Shown here: positions 9,119-16,745 of the stretch, piece by piece
Layout: every line of letters starts with the position of its first letter
Numbering within the stretch: position 1 is the first letter of the stretch
NCBI RefSeq assembly: GCF_014648695.1
Contig: NZ_BMRP01000001.1
Coordinates: forward strand, 309,908 to 373,907
DNA length: 64,000 nt
From: Streptomyces albospinus
GTDB taxonomy: Bacteria; Actinomycetota; Actinomycetes; Streptomycetales; Streptomycetaceae
Direction of reading: 5' to 3'
Program-made: the position numbers and the translations under genes
The notes under the pieces: model-generated
Told to the model about the DNA's origin: nothing
The model's input: only the letters and a program-made list of their open reading frames with translations
Databases searched by the model: none

Positions 9119-9382
9119 TCAACTACGCTTCGTCCAGGGCCACTTGGGGCCGCCGCTGACGGTGCCCTCCGGGTCGTACTCGTACTTCCAGCCGCGCGGC
9201 AGGCCCAGCCGCCCCACCCGGCCGGGAACCCGGCGGTAGACGTGCAGCGTCGGCGGCCGGCCGTCGTCGTTCGGCACCGGGATCTCGTACGTCTTCGGCG
9301 GCTGGCCGGTCGGGCCGACCAGGACCGGGAGGACCCGGCCGTCCAGGGGCCCGCCGACAAACAGGGTGTTCTCGCTTCGCAC
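9119..9382 (-). CDS. Small conserved actinomycete protein of unknown function
   Basis: An 87-residue protein with ENTLFVGGPLDGRVLPV at the start, YEIPVPNDDGRPPTLHVYRRVP in the middle and RGWKYEYDPEG near the end. The GGPLDG phrase and a YxY-rich end are seen in short unannotated Streptomyces proteins. No signal peptide, no membrane helix. It starts at GTG 9382. Tail-to-tail with the StyA-like gene, and read leftward like the TetR gene upstream of it. Function unknown. Confidence 0.6.
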   Translation of the reverse strand: MRSENTLFVGGPLDGRVLPVLVGPTGQPPKTYEIPVPNDDGRPPTLHVYRRVPGRVGRLGLPRGWKYEYDPEGTVSGGPKWPWTKRS

Positions 9383-9466
9383 CGACCCAGTGTCACACCG
9401 CGAGGCGCCGGGCGGGGCGGTGGCCCGCCCGGGCGCGTCAACCGGCCGGTGTGATAAAGCCGCAGG

Positions 9467-10207
9467 TCACAGTAGGTGACCGGCCTCGCTGACGAGAGGC
9501 AGGACGCGGCGCGCCAGATCGCCGGCCGGGCCCTGGGCGGTCTCCAGCCGCAGCGCCGCCCGGGTCACTCGCGCGCTCTGCGGGTCGCGGGCCGCGGTCG
9601 CCGTCAGCAGGGCGACGAAGTGGTCCACCAGCCAGTCGCGCAACTCGTCGAGCGCGGGCTGCTTGTCCTCGTCGAGCCAGATCAGCGAGGCGGCTTCCAC
9701 GGCGGTGATCCACATCCGGACGGTCATCCGCAGCCGCGGGCCCGGCTCCGGCTCGCCCAGATGCCGCAGGATCTGCCCGGCCGCGGCGCGCCGCACCTCG
9801 TCCACGATCGCGGACGTCCGCGAGGTCTCCACGACGCTGCCGCCCTGGAGGAGTGCGCTGAACCCGGCGTCGTGCTGGTCGACGAAGGCCAGGTAGCGGT
9901 CCAGCGCATGGCCCAGCCGCTGGGTGAGCGGGCCGGTCTTCGGCTCCGCGAAGCACTGCTCCAGCTCGTCCGCGGCGCTGCGCAGCGCCGCTTCGTACAA
10001 CTGCTGCTTGCCACCCGGGAAGTAGCGGTAGACCAGCGGCCGGGAGACCTCGGCGGCGGTGGCGACGTCGTCCAGCGAGACGTCCTCGGGCGCGCGCTGG
10101 GCGAACAGGCCGAGCGCCGCGGCCAGCAGCTGGCTGCGGCGCTGTTCCACGCTGAGCCTGCGGTAGGCGGGTCGGGGTACTGCTGGGGCGGTGCCGCTGC
10201 CGTTCAT
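9467..10207 (-). CDS. TetR/AcrR-family transcriptional regulator
   Basis: A 246-residue repressor. The N-terminal DNA-binding domain covers about residues 22-70, with the helix-turn-helix VSLDDVATAAEVSRPLVYRYFPGGKQQLYE. The rest is an all-helical ligand pocket of the usual length (DELEQCFAEPK... through QSARVTRAALRLE). TetR proteins usually repress neighbouring genes and release DNA on binding a small molecule. It is transcribed leftward directly after the AurF-like gene (gap 72 bases), so the two may share a transcript, and the likely targets are the diiron genes at 10280-12520. Confidence 0.9.
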   Translation of the reverse strand: MNGSGTAPAVPRPAYRRLSVEQRRSQLLAAALGLFAQRAPEDVSLDDVATAAEVSRPLVYRYFPGGKQQLYEAALRSAADELEQCFAEPKTGPLTQRLGHALDRYLAFVDQHDAGFSALLQGGSVVETSRTSAIVDEVRRAAAGQILRHLGEPEPGPRLRMTVRMWITAVEAASLIWLDEDKQPALDELRDWLVDHFVALLTATAARDPQSARVTRAALRLETAQGPAGDLARRVLPLVSEAGHLL

Positions 10208-10279
10208 GAACAGCAGCGTAACCGCCGAGGATTCCGGTTCGTACAGGTGCTCGGGACAGATGTGAGGTATTCGCCTCCT

Positions 10280-11227
10280 TCACGCCAGCAGGCCCGAGCT
10301 GCGCCACAGCCGGCGGCCGACACCGCGCAGTACGCCGATCTCGTCGAGGAAGTCGGTCAGTCGCCGGGCGCCGTTCTGCATCACCTCGCGGCGGTGGCCG
10401 CTGGCCTTGACCTGGGCTATCGCCTCGCGCCTGTCCAGGCCGACGTTGGTGTAGACGTCCGGGTTGACGAAGGCGACGGAGAAGACCCGGGCCGCCTCGC
10501 CGGAGCTGATCCGGGTCAGCTCCTGCTCCCAGCGCGGAGCGGTGACCATCTGGCGGCGCAGCTCCTCGCGGGCGTACCGGACGTGCCGGGCCTCCTCGAC
10601 GACATGGATCCGGGTCACCCCGCGCACCAGCGTCTGCACCCGCTCGTCCGGGAAGGTCAGCCGCTGCATCCAGTCCAGGATCTCCTCGCCGAGCAGGGTG
10701 CAGGCGAACGAACCGGGCGTGGTGGAGACGGTCTTGAGGATCCGGGCGAGGTTGTGGTTGAGCCGGGAGACCGGGTACGCCGGCGCGCCGCCCTTCTGGA
10801 TCATGCGGGCGAACATCTTGGAGTGCCGGCACTCGTCGGCGATCTCGGTGAGTGCGTAGCGGACATGGGCGCTGGTCACCGGCTTGTCGTAGATGTGCCG
10901 TACCAGCAGCTGCATCAGGATGATCTCGAACCAGATGCCCAGGGACGCGAGCGAGGCGGCCTCGTGCCGGGAGAGGTCCTGCTGCTGCTCCGGCGACATC
11001 CGCCTCCACAGCGGGGTGTCGTAGAGCGAGACCAGTTCCGGCGGCCAGAACCACTTGCCCTCTTCGAGGGGCGCGTCCCAGTCGAGTTCGGTGTCGGGGT
11101 CGAAGGAGTGCCTGGCGGAGGAGTCGAGAAGGCGCTCGGCGACCTGCTCCCGGTCCTTGAGCAGCCCGAGGGCGTCCCGCAGGACTTCGGTATCCGTCAG
11201 GGTCATTGCGGTGGGCGCACTCGTCAT
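10280..11227 (-). CDS. AurF-like diiron oxygenase
   Basis: A 315-residue all-helical protein of the p-aminobenzoate N-oxygenase AurF type. Iron-ligand helices are visible: EIADECRHSKMF (Glu...Cys-Arg-His), GEEILDWMQRL, and HVVEEARHVRYAREE with the closing His/Glu pairs. AurF-type enzymes use a dinuclear iron centre and O2 to oxidise amines to nitro groups, and relatives hydroxylate other carbons. It is divergent from another diiron protein gene at 11411 with a 183-base gap, and followed by a TetR gene. The sequence alone cannot tell the substrate. Confidence 0.82.
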   Translation of the reverse strand: MTSAPTAMTLTDTEVLRDALGLLKDREQVAERLLDSSARHSFDPDTELDWDAPLEEGKWFWPPELVSLYDTPLWRRMSPEQQQDLSRHEAASLASLGIWFEIILMQLLVRHIYDKPVTSAHVRYALTEIADECRHSKMFARMIQKGGAPAYPVSRLNHNLARILKTVSTTPGSFACTLLGEEILDWMQRLTFPDERVQTLVRGVTRIHVVEEARHVRYAREELRRQMVTAPRWEQELTRISSGEAARVFSVAFVNPDVYTNVGLDRREAIAQVKASGHRREVMQNGARRLTDFLDEIGVLRGVGRRLWRSSGLLA

Positions 11228-11410
11228 GGCTCCGGCTACACCTCGCTCGTGGGTTACCCGCGGTCACATGCGACTCCCCCTTATGAGACTGCTTGTCAGC
11301 AAGGGCGTCAATCCCTCGCGCACGACTTATTGACCCGCGAGTAAGAAGCGTGTGAGCCTGCCAACCATCCGGCCGCGACACGGTGTTCGGCGGGGTGGGA
11401 GGAGGCGTCG

Positions 11411-12520
11411 GTGTCGACCCGAGAGCTGTACGCACAGGACCCAGGCGACCCCCTGTGGGCTGTGCCCGCCGCCGGCGCGGCCCGGTTCAGCTGGGAATAC
11501 GGCGCCGGCCGCGACCGGCTGCTCGCCCTCTACCAGAAGGGCAAGGACAAGCAGTGGGACGCCACCCTGCGGATCGACTGGGACCTGGAGGTCGACCCCA
11601 AGGATCCGCTCGGCACCCCCGACGAGGCCATGTCGCTGTACGGCACCAAGTACTGGGACCGGATGACGGAGAAGGACCGCGGCGAGCTCCGCCAGCACTA
11701 CGCCGCCTGGCAGTTCAGCCAGTTCCTGCACGGTGAGCAGGGTGCGATGGTGTGCGCCGCGCGGATCGTGGAATCCGTACCGGACCTCGACGCGAAGTTC
11801 TACTCCGCGACCCAGACCATGGACGAGGCCCGGCACGCCGAGATCTACAGCCGCTTCCTCCAGGAGAAGATCGGGATGCTCTACCCGATCAACGACAACC
11901 TCCAGGCACTGCTCGCCGACACCCTCAAGGACTCCCGCTGGGACATGCCCTACCTGGGCATGCAGGTGCTGATAGAGGGGCTGGCACTGGCCGCCTTCGG
12001 AATGATCCGCGACACCACCGACAAGCCGCTGCCGAAGCAGATCCTGGCCTACGTCATGCAGGACGAGGCCCGCCATGTCGCCTTCGGCCGGATGGCGCTG
12101 CGCGACTACTACAAGCAGCTCACCGACGCCGAGCTCCGCGAACGCGAGGAATTCGTCATCGAGGGCTGCTACTTGATGCGCGACCGGCTGCGCGGTGTGG
12201 AGGTCCTGGAGAACTACGGCATACCGAGCAAGGAGGCCGCCGAGTTCACCGAGCGCTCCGAATTCCTGCACCTCTTCCGGAAGCTGCTGTTCAGCCGGAT
12301 CGTGCCGTGCGTCAAGGACATCGGCCTGTGGGGCGAACGCCTCCAGCGCGCCTATCTGGACATGGGCGTCTTCGAGTTGGGCGACGCCAACCTGGATCTG
12401 TTGATGACCCAGGACGAGGAGGTGGCGGAGAAGCTGGACGCCGAGCGGTTCGCCGCCGAGGAGGCGGCCCGTACGGCGGAGGTCGCGGACGCGATAGCCC
12501 AGGGGGAGGCCGCGGACTGA
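11411..12520 (+). CDS. Ferritin-like (R2-type) diiron protein
   Basis: A 369-residue helical protein with two carboxylate-bridged iron motifs, TMDEARHAEIYSRF and YVMQDEARHVAFGRM (paired ExxH), preceded by the matching Glu helices (AWQFSQFLHGEQGA; GMQVLIEGLALA). This is the ribonucleotide-reductase-like/ferritin-like fold of unassigned actinomycete oxygenases. The GTG at 11411 follows the strong ribosome site GGGAGGAGGC. The divergent AurF-like gene suggests a paired oxidation pathway or a detoxification response. The C-terminal 30 residues are Ala/Glu-rich and likely unstructured. Confidence 0.8.
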   Translation: MSTRELYAQDPGDPLWAVPAAGAARFSWEYGAGRDRLLALYQKGKDKQWDATLRIDWDLEVDPKDPLGTPDEAMSLYGTKYWDRMTEKDRGELRQHYAAWQFSQFLHGEQGAMVCAARIVESVPDLDAKFYSATQTMDEARHAEIYSRFLQEKIGMLYPINDNLQALLADTLKDSRWDMPYLGMQVLIEGLALAAFGMIRDTTDKPLPKQILAYVMQDEARHVAFGRMALRDYYKQLTDAELREREEFVIEGCYLMRDRLRGVEVLENYGIPSKEAAEFTERSEFLHLFRKLLFSRIVPCVKDIGLWGERLQRAYLDMGVFELGDANLDLLMTQDEEVAEKLDAERFAAEEAARTAEVADAIAQGEAAD

Positions 12521-12526
12521 CCACGC

Positions 12527-12692
12527 TTCTTCTCCCTCTTCCGCCCCGAGGACGAGGCCCGGGAGCTGATCGCGGGCCTGGGCGTGCGCCATCACGGGCA
12601 GGGTGGTGGCGGCCCGTACGGGAGTGACGGCGCTGGGGGAGGAGTGGGCGCGGAGACCCGAGGAACCGCCCGACTGGGTCGCCGCGTTGTGA
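12527..12692 (+). pseudogene. Possible frameshifted coding remnant
   Basis: Between the ferritin-like stop and the convergent hydrolase gene lies coding-looking sequence split over two frames. From 12527 one frame reads FFSLFRPEDEARELIAGLG; from about 12600 another reads ARTGVTALGEEWARRPEEPP and ends with a stop at 12690-12692. Both halves have normal Streptomyces codon bias, and neither has a start or ribosome site. It may be the C-terminal relic of a deleted gene. The parent family cannot be named. Confidence 0.3.
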
Positions 12693-12701
12693 GGTGTCGG
12701 C

Positions 12702-13562
12702 TCACTCCGCCAGGAACCCGGTGACGAGGCGGTCGAGCTCCGCCACCTCGCTCTCCGGCATCGCGTGGTGCCCGACGCCCGCCAGAGTCTCGATCCGCGC
12801 GCCGGCCAGCGTCCGCTGTGCCTGCTCGGCGACCCGCCGCGGATCGTGCGCCTTGCTCCGCCCCGCCAGCAGCACCAGCGCCGGCGGGGCGGCGGTGCCC
12901 AGCCGCGCCACGTCCGGCCGCGGACCGGTGACCGTCCTCGCGCCCCGGAAGTCCCGGGCGCCCAGCCCCATCAGCCGCACCAGCTCGGGCGCGACCGGTC
13001 GGCCGCCCCGGGTCTCCCACGCCAGGAACCGCCGGGTGGTCGCCTCACCGGGCCGCAGGAACAGCGGCGCCGCCCGCAGCAGATACGACGCCCGGTAGCC
13101 GGCGAAGCACTGCGTCGGGTCGAGCAGCACCAGCCGCGCCACCCGCTCCGGTGCGTGCACCGCGTACCGCAGCGCGATCCAGCCCCCGTACGAATGCCCC
13201 AGCAGCGCCGTCGCGTCCAGCCCGAGCCCGTCCAGCACGGTGTCCAGCCAGGCCATCAGGTCGTCCGGGGTGCGCAGCGCCCGACCCGCGGGCACGCTCA
13301 GCCCCGGCGCGCCCATCAGGTCCACGGCGTACACCCGGTGCGTCCGCCCGAACCCGGCGGCATGCGCGTACCAGGAGGCCGAGGTGGCGCCGCCGCCGGA
13401 GAGCAGCACCAGCGGCGGTGCGCCGGCCGGCCCGCAGGCGTTGACGCGGGTGGTGCCGAACTCCCCGCCCAGGTCCAGCCGTTCGACCGGGACCGGCCAG
13501 CGTGCCATGGTCTGCCCGTATGCGGCGCGGAATGCGGATGTTGCGGTGGATGTCGCGGTCAT
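12702..13562 (-). CDS. Alpha/beta hydrolase
   Basis: A 286-residue serine hydrolase. The oxyanion-hole strand is LVLLSGGGATSASW, the nucleophile elbow is LLGHSYGGWIAL (Ser in GHSYGG), the acid lies in the LLAGRSKAHDPRR region, and the catalytic His is in GVGHHAMPES near residue 267. Family members hydrolyse esters, lactones or C-C bonds. The ATG at 13562 has GGGGG upstream; a longer open frame back to 14219 only reflects the ABC gene's shadow. It is the last gene of a leftward series, separated from the ABC gene by a 23-bp inverted-repeat structure. Confidence 0.85.
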   Translation of the reverse strand: MTATSTATSAFRAAYGQTMARWPVPVERLDLGGEFGTTRVNACGPAGAPPLVLLSGGGATSASWYAHAAGFGRTHRVYAVDLMGAPGLSVPAGRALRTPDDLMAWLDTVLDGLGLDATALLGHSYGGWIALRYAVHAPERVARLVLLDPTQCFAGYRASYLLRAAPLFLRPGEATTRRFLAWETRGGRPVAPELVRLMGLGARDFRGARTVTGPRPDVARLGTAAPPALVLLAGRSKAHDPRRVAEQAQRTLAGARIETLAGVGHHAMPESEVAELDRLVTGFLAE

Positions 13563-13653
13563 CGGTGGCCCCCGTGGCGAGGAGAAGAGAGGAAGGGTCT
13601 CGCGCGCCACGTATCCTGCCGGACCCCGCCGACGGCGCCACCGCGACCCCCTG

Positions 13654-13766
13654 GGCCCGGTCGTCACACTCCCGTCCGTCTGCCGTCGCCCGGCACGCCG
13701 AGAGCACGCACCGGACGCCGCCCGGCTCGCCCTTCGGGCGGACGACGGGAGTGTGACGACCGGGCC
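13654..13766. repeat. 113-bp element bounded by 23-bp perfect inverted repeats
   Basis: Bases 13654-13676 (starting GGCCCGGTCGTCACAC) are exactly the reverse complement of 13744-13766, with 67 bases between them that hold further pairing (CCGCCCG/CGGGCGG). The right arm ends on the last base of the ABC ATPase stop codon. No direct duplication of flanking bases is seen. It could fold as a very stable hairpin in the leftward transcript between the ABC ATPase and hydrolase genes (attenuator or processing site), or be a miniature mobile element. Confidence 0.8.
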
Positions 13767-14602
13767 TAGCTCCTCCCCGACCGTGCCAGCCAGCGCCCCT
13801 CGTGCCGGGACACCTCGATCGGCCGCCCGAAGCAGGCCGTCATCCGCGCACCCGTCAGCACCTCCGCCACCAGGCCGCGCGCCTGCACCCGCCCGTCGCG
13901 CAGCAGTACGGCGTGGCCGATGGCCGGGGACAGCTCCTCCAGGTGGTGGGTGACGGTCACCGTCGCCAACTCCGGCCGGGCCAGGGCCAGTCGGTGCAGC
14001 GCGTCGATCAGGTCTTCGCGGGAGGGCAGGTCGAGCGCGTTGAAGGGCTCGTCGAGCAGTAGCAGAGAAGGGTCGGCCATCAGCGCGCGGGCGATCAGGA
14101 TCCGGGCCCGCTGGCCGCCCGAGCAGACGCCGAACGGGCGGTCCGTCAGCTCCTTGCAGTCCAGTTCGGCGAGCAGCTCGTGGGCGCGCTCGCGGGTCGC
14201 CGCGTCGTACGCGCGCCACAGCGGCTGGACCGTACCGGTCGCGCCGGTCAGCACCACGGTGTGCCCGGTGGCGTCCTGGGGGACCTTCTGCGCGGCGGAG
14301 ACCAGTCCGATGACGGCCCGCAGTTCGCGGACGTCCACCGAGCCGAGCCGGTGGCCGAGCACCTCGACGGTGCCCACGGTCGGGAACATCAGGGCACCGA
14401 TGAGGCGCAGAACGGTGGTCTTGCCGGCACCGTTGGCGCCGAGCAGCGCCCAGTGCTCACCGGACCGCACGATCCAGTCGATGCCGTCGAGGATGACCCG
14501 GCCGGTGGTGTAGCGGCGGACGCCGACGCCGTCCAGCGCGGCGATCACCCGGGCCGCGGGCGGTTCCGGGGACTGCGGCTGCGAAGTCTGCGGGGGAGTC
14601 AT
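13766..14602 (-). CDS. ABC transporter ATP-binding protein
   Basis: A 278-residue ATPase with Walker A GANGAGKTT near residue 55, Q-loop around SAAQKVPQ, signature CSGGQRARI, Walker B LLLLDEPFNALD, and the switch His in TVTHHLEEL. It has no fused membrane domain and no permease gene is adjacent, so it is either a stand-alone ATPase of the ModF/YlmA type or works with an unlinked permease. Transcribed leftward after the HD gene; a 14-bp, four-copy repeat lies just upstream of its start. Confidence 0.9.
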   Translation of the reverse strand: MTPPQTSQPQSPEPPAARVIAALDGVGVRRYTTGRVILDGIDWIVRSGEHWALLGANGAGKTTVLRLIGALMFPTVGTVEVLGHRLGSVDVRELRAVIGLVSAAQKVPQDATGHTVVLTGATGTVQPLWRAYDAATRERAHELLAELDCKELTDRPFGVCSGGQRARILIARALMADPSLLLLDEPFNALDLPSREDLIDALHRLALARPELATVTVTHHLEELSPAIGHAVLLRDGRVQARGLVAEVLTGARMTACFGRPIEVSRHEGRWLARSGRS

Positions 14603-14642
14603 CGCGGCAGACTAGCTGTGTACGACACCTTTCCGTGCGGGC

Positions 14643-14698
14643 GTCCGGTGGGTGACATCCGGTGCGTGAAATCCGGTGGAGTACTTCCGGTGGGCCGG
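14643..14698. repeat. Four tandem 14-bp TCCGGTG repeats
   Basis: Four consecutive 14-base units (14643-14656, 14657-14670, 14671-14684, 14685-14698) share the core TCCGGTG at the same phase, with diverged ends GGTGAC, CGTGAA, GAGTAC and GGCCGG. They fill almost the whole gap between the HD gene stop (14700) and the ABC ATPase start (14602). Read on the minus strand they lie 40-96 bases before that start, a position suited to a regulator array. Confidence 0.7.
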
Positions 14699-14699
14699 C

Positions 14700-15182
14700 T
14701 CAGGACAGGCCCAGCAGGGCCCGCACCCGGGCGTACTTGGCCGTCAGCCGCTCCCGGGTCGGCGCGTCCAGGACGGCCAGCCGCGCCGGATCGGCGTTGT
14801 GGGCGAGGTCGGACTCCTTGACCAGCAGCGCGCCGGGCGTGGCCAGGATCCGTGCGGTGTACTCCTCGACGGGCTCGCCCGCACGCTTGGTGACGGCCCG
14901 CACCATCGCCTTGGTCGCCGGGGCGAGCGCCGCCTGTGCGAGCCACGCCTCGCTCAGCGCGGCGTCCTCGACCGCGTCGTGCAGCCAGGCCGCCGCGATC
15001 TGCTCCGGGCTGCCGCCGCGCTCCCGTACGCCCGCCGCGACCGCGGCCAGATGCTCGGCGTACGGGCGGCCCGCCTTGTCGGTCTGCCCCGCGTGCGCGC
15101 GCCGGGCCAGCGCCTCGACCTCGGCGAGCGACAGCAGCGGGCGCGCCGCGGGGGGCGCGGACGGGATCTCCTCGGAAGCCAT
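14700..15182 (-). CDS. HD-domain phosphohydrolase (short RelA/SpoT-like HD)
   Basis: A 160-residue protein. Motifs of the HD superfamily are ARRAHAGQTDKAGRPYAEHL (first His and the GRPY loop), AAWLHDAVEDA (His-Asp pair) and LVKESDLAHNAD (last Asp). The same arrangement is found in the hydrolase half of RelA/SpoT and in small alarmone hydrolases (Mesh1/SAH type), which remove pyrophosphate from (p)ppGpp, but it also occurs in HD proteins of unknown substrate. It lies 108 bases downstream of the penicillin-binding protein gene on the same strand. Alarmone hydrolysis is an inference. Confidence 0.75.
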   Translation of the reverse strand: MASEEIPSAPPAARPLLSLAEVEALARRAHAGQTDKAGRPYAEHLAAVAAGVRERGGSPEQIAAAWLHDAVEDAALSEAWLAQAALAPATKAMVRAVTKRAGEPVEEYTARILATPGALLVKESDLAHNADPARLAVLDAPTRERLTAKYARVRALLGLS

Positions 15183-15290
15183 ACGGCCATTGTGGACCTG
15201 GAGTTGAGGAGTCCGGCAGCCGGGGAGCCGGGGAGTCCGTGGGGCCGGGCCGGGCGGCTGCGCTTCCGGACTTGCGTCACCGCAGCTCCC

Positions 15291-16745
15291 TCACCGCAGC
15301 CCGGCCGCCATCACCGCCCGCGCGATCGGCCCGGCGCTGCCGCCCCCGCTGATGTCCTCGCGCTCGGCCTCCGCGTCCTCCACGACCACCGCCACCGCCA
15401 CCACCGGCTCGTGGTTGTCCTTCTTCCGCACCCAGGAGATGAACCAGGCATACGGCGTGCCCTCGTTGCGCACCCCGTGCTGCGCCGTCCCCGTCTTGCC
15501 GCCCACCGTGAACCCGTCGATCGCCGCCGGCCGGCCGCTGCCGTGCGCCACGACCTCGGTCATCATCTCCTGGAGCTGCTCGGCGGTGGCCGGGTTCATC
15601 ACCTGCTGGGTGGGGCCCCGCGCCCCGGCGGCGACCAGCACCCCGCCCGCGTCGGTCACCTTGTCGACGAGGTACGGCGGGGTCAGCTGGCCGTCGTTGG
15701 CGACCGCCGACGCGACCATCGCCATCTGGAGCGGGGTGGCGGCGGTGTCGTACTGCCCGATGGAGGAGAGCGCCAGCTGCGCCGGATCCATGCGGGTGTC
15801 GAAGGTGCTCGGCGCGACGGGGGAGGGGATGCGCAGCCCGCGGTCGTTGAACCCGAACCGCTCCGCCGTGGCGGCCATCTCGCGCAGCCCGACGTCCACG
15901 CCCAGCCGCGCGAAGACGGTGTTGCAGGAGAGCCGGAACGCCTCCTTGAGGCCCGCGTCCTCGCAGCCCGGCGCCGGGTTGCCGAGGGAGGTGCGGGTGC
16001 CCGGCAGGGTGTACGGGTCGCGGATGTCCAGCGGGGCGTCGAGGTCCCGCACCCGGCCGCTCTCCAGCGCGGCCGTCGCGGTGACGACCTTGAAGACGGA
16101 GCCGGGCGGATAGGTCTGCCGCAGCGCCCGGTTGAGCATCGGCTGCTGCGCCGCCCGGTTCAGCCGCCGCCAGGCGTCGGAGACCGAAGCCCCGTTGCCT
16201 GAAAGCTCGTTGGGGTCGTACGAGGGGCTGCTCACCAGCGCCAGCACCCGCCCGGAGCGCGGTTCGATCGCCGCCACGGCGCCCTTCCTGCCGTCCAGCC
16301 CCCGGTACGCCGCGCGCTGCATCGCCGGGTTGATGGTGGTCTCGACCCGGCCGCCCGGCCGGTGCGTACCGGTCAGCCGGTCCCACCAGGGGAAGAGTTC
16401 GAGCCGGTAGTCGGTGCCGGCGAGGATGCCGTCCTCGGCGTGCTCGATCAGGGACGTGCCGTAGAGCTGCGAGGAGAAGCCGGTGACCGGTGCGTACAGC
16501 GGCCCCTCGGTGTAGGTGCGCTCGTACCGCAGCCGCCCGCCGCTGTCCCGGGAGCCGGTGACCGGCCTGCCGCCGACCTCCACGGTGCCCCGCGGCTGGG
16601 CGTAACGGACGATGCTGGCCCGCCGGTTGGCCGGGTTGGCGTTGTAGCCGTCCGCTTCGAGGACCTGCACCCGGACGGCGTTGACCAGCAGCGCCACCAG
16701 CAGCAGGAAGGAGAAGGCGGCGGTGTGCCGGATGGCGCGGGTCAC
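15291..16745 (-). CDS. Penicillin-binding protein, class B transpeptidase
   Basis: A 484-residue class B PBP. An N-terminal membrane anchor (AAFSFLLLVALLVNAV) precedes a short dimerisation module and the transpeptidase domain with the three active-site motifs in order: SVFK (in YPPGSVFKVVT), SCN (RLSCNTVF) and KTG (VGGKTGTAQ). These enzymes crosslink peptidoglycan stems and work with a SEDS glycosyltransferase. The GTG start at 16745 overlaps the stop of the FtsW/RodA gene (GTGA), so the pair is translationally coupled, matching the usual SEDS-bPBP partnership. Confidence 0.93.
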   Translation of the reverse strand: MTRAIRHTAAFSFLLLVALLVNAVRVQVLEADGYNANPANRRASIVRYAQPRGTVEVGGRPVTGSRDSGGRLRYERTYTEGPLYAPVTGFSSQLYGTSLIEHAEDGILAGTDYRLELFPWWDRLTGTHRPGGRVETTINPAMQRAAYRGLDGRKGAVAAIEPRSGRVLALVSSPSYDPNELSGNGASVSDAWRRLNRAAQQPMLNRALRQTYPPGSVFKVVTATAALESGRVRDLDAPLDIRDPYTLPGTRTSLGNPAPGCEDAGLKEAFRLSCNTVFARLGVDVGLREMAATAERFGFNDRGLRIPSPVAPSTFDTRMDPAQLALSSIGQYDTAATPLQMAMVASAVANDGQLTPPYLVDKVTDAGGVLVAAGARGPTQQVMNPATAEQLQEMMTEVVAHGSGRPAAIDGFTVGGKTGTAQHGVRNEGTPYAWFISWVRKKDNHEPVVAVAVVVEDAEAEREDISGGGSAGPIARAVMAAGLR

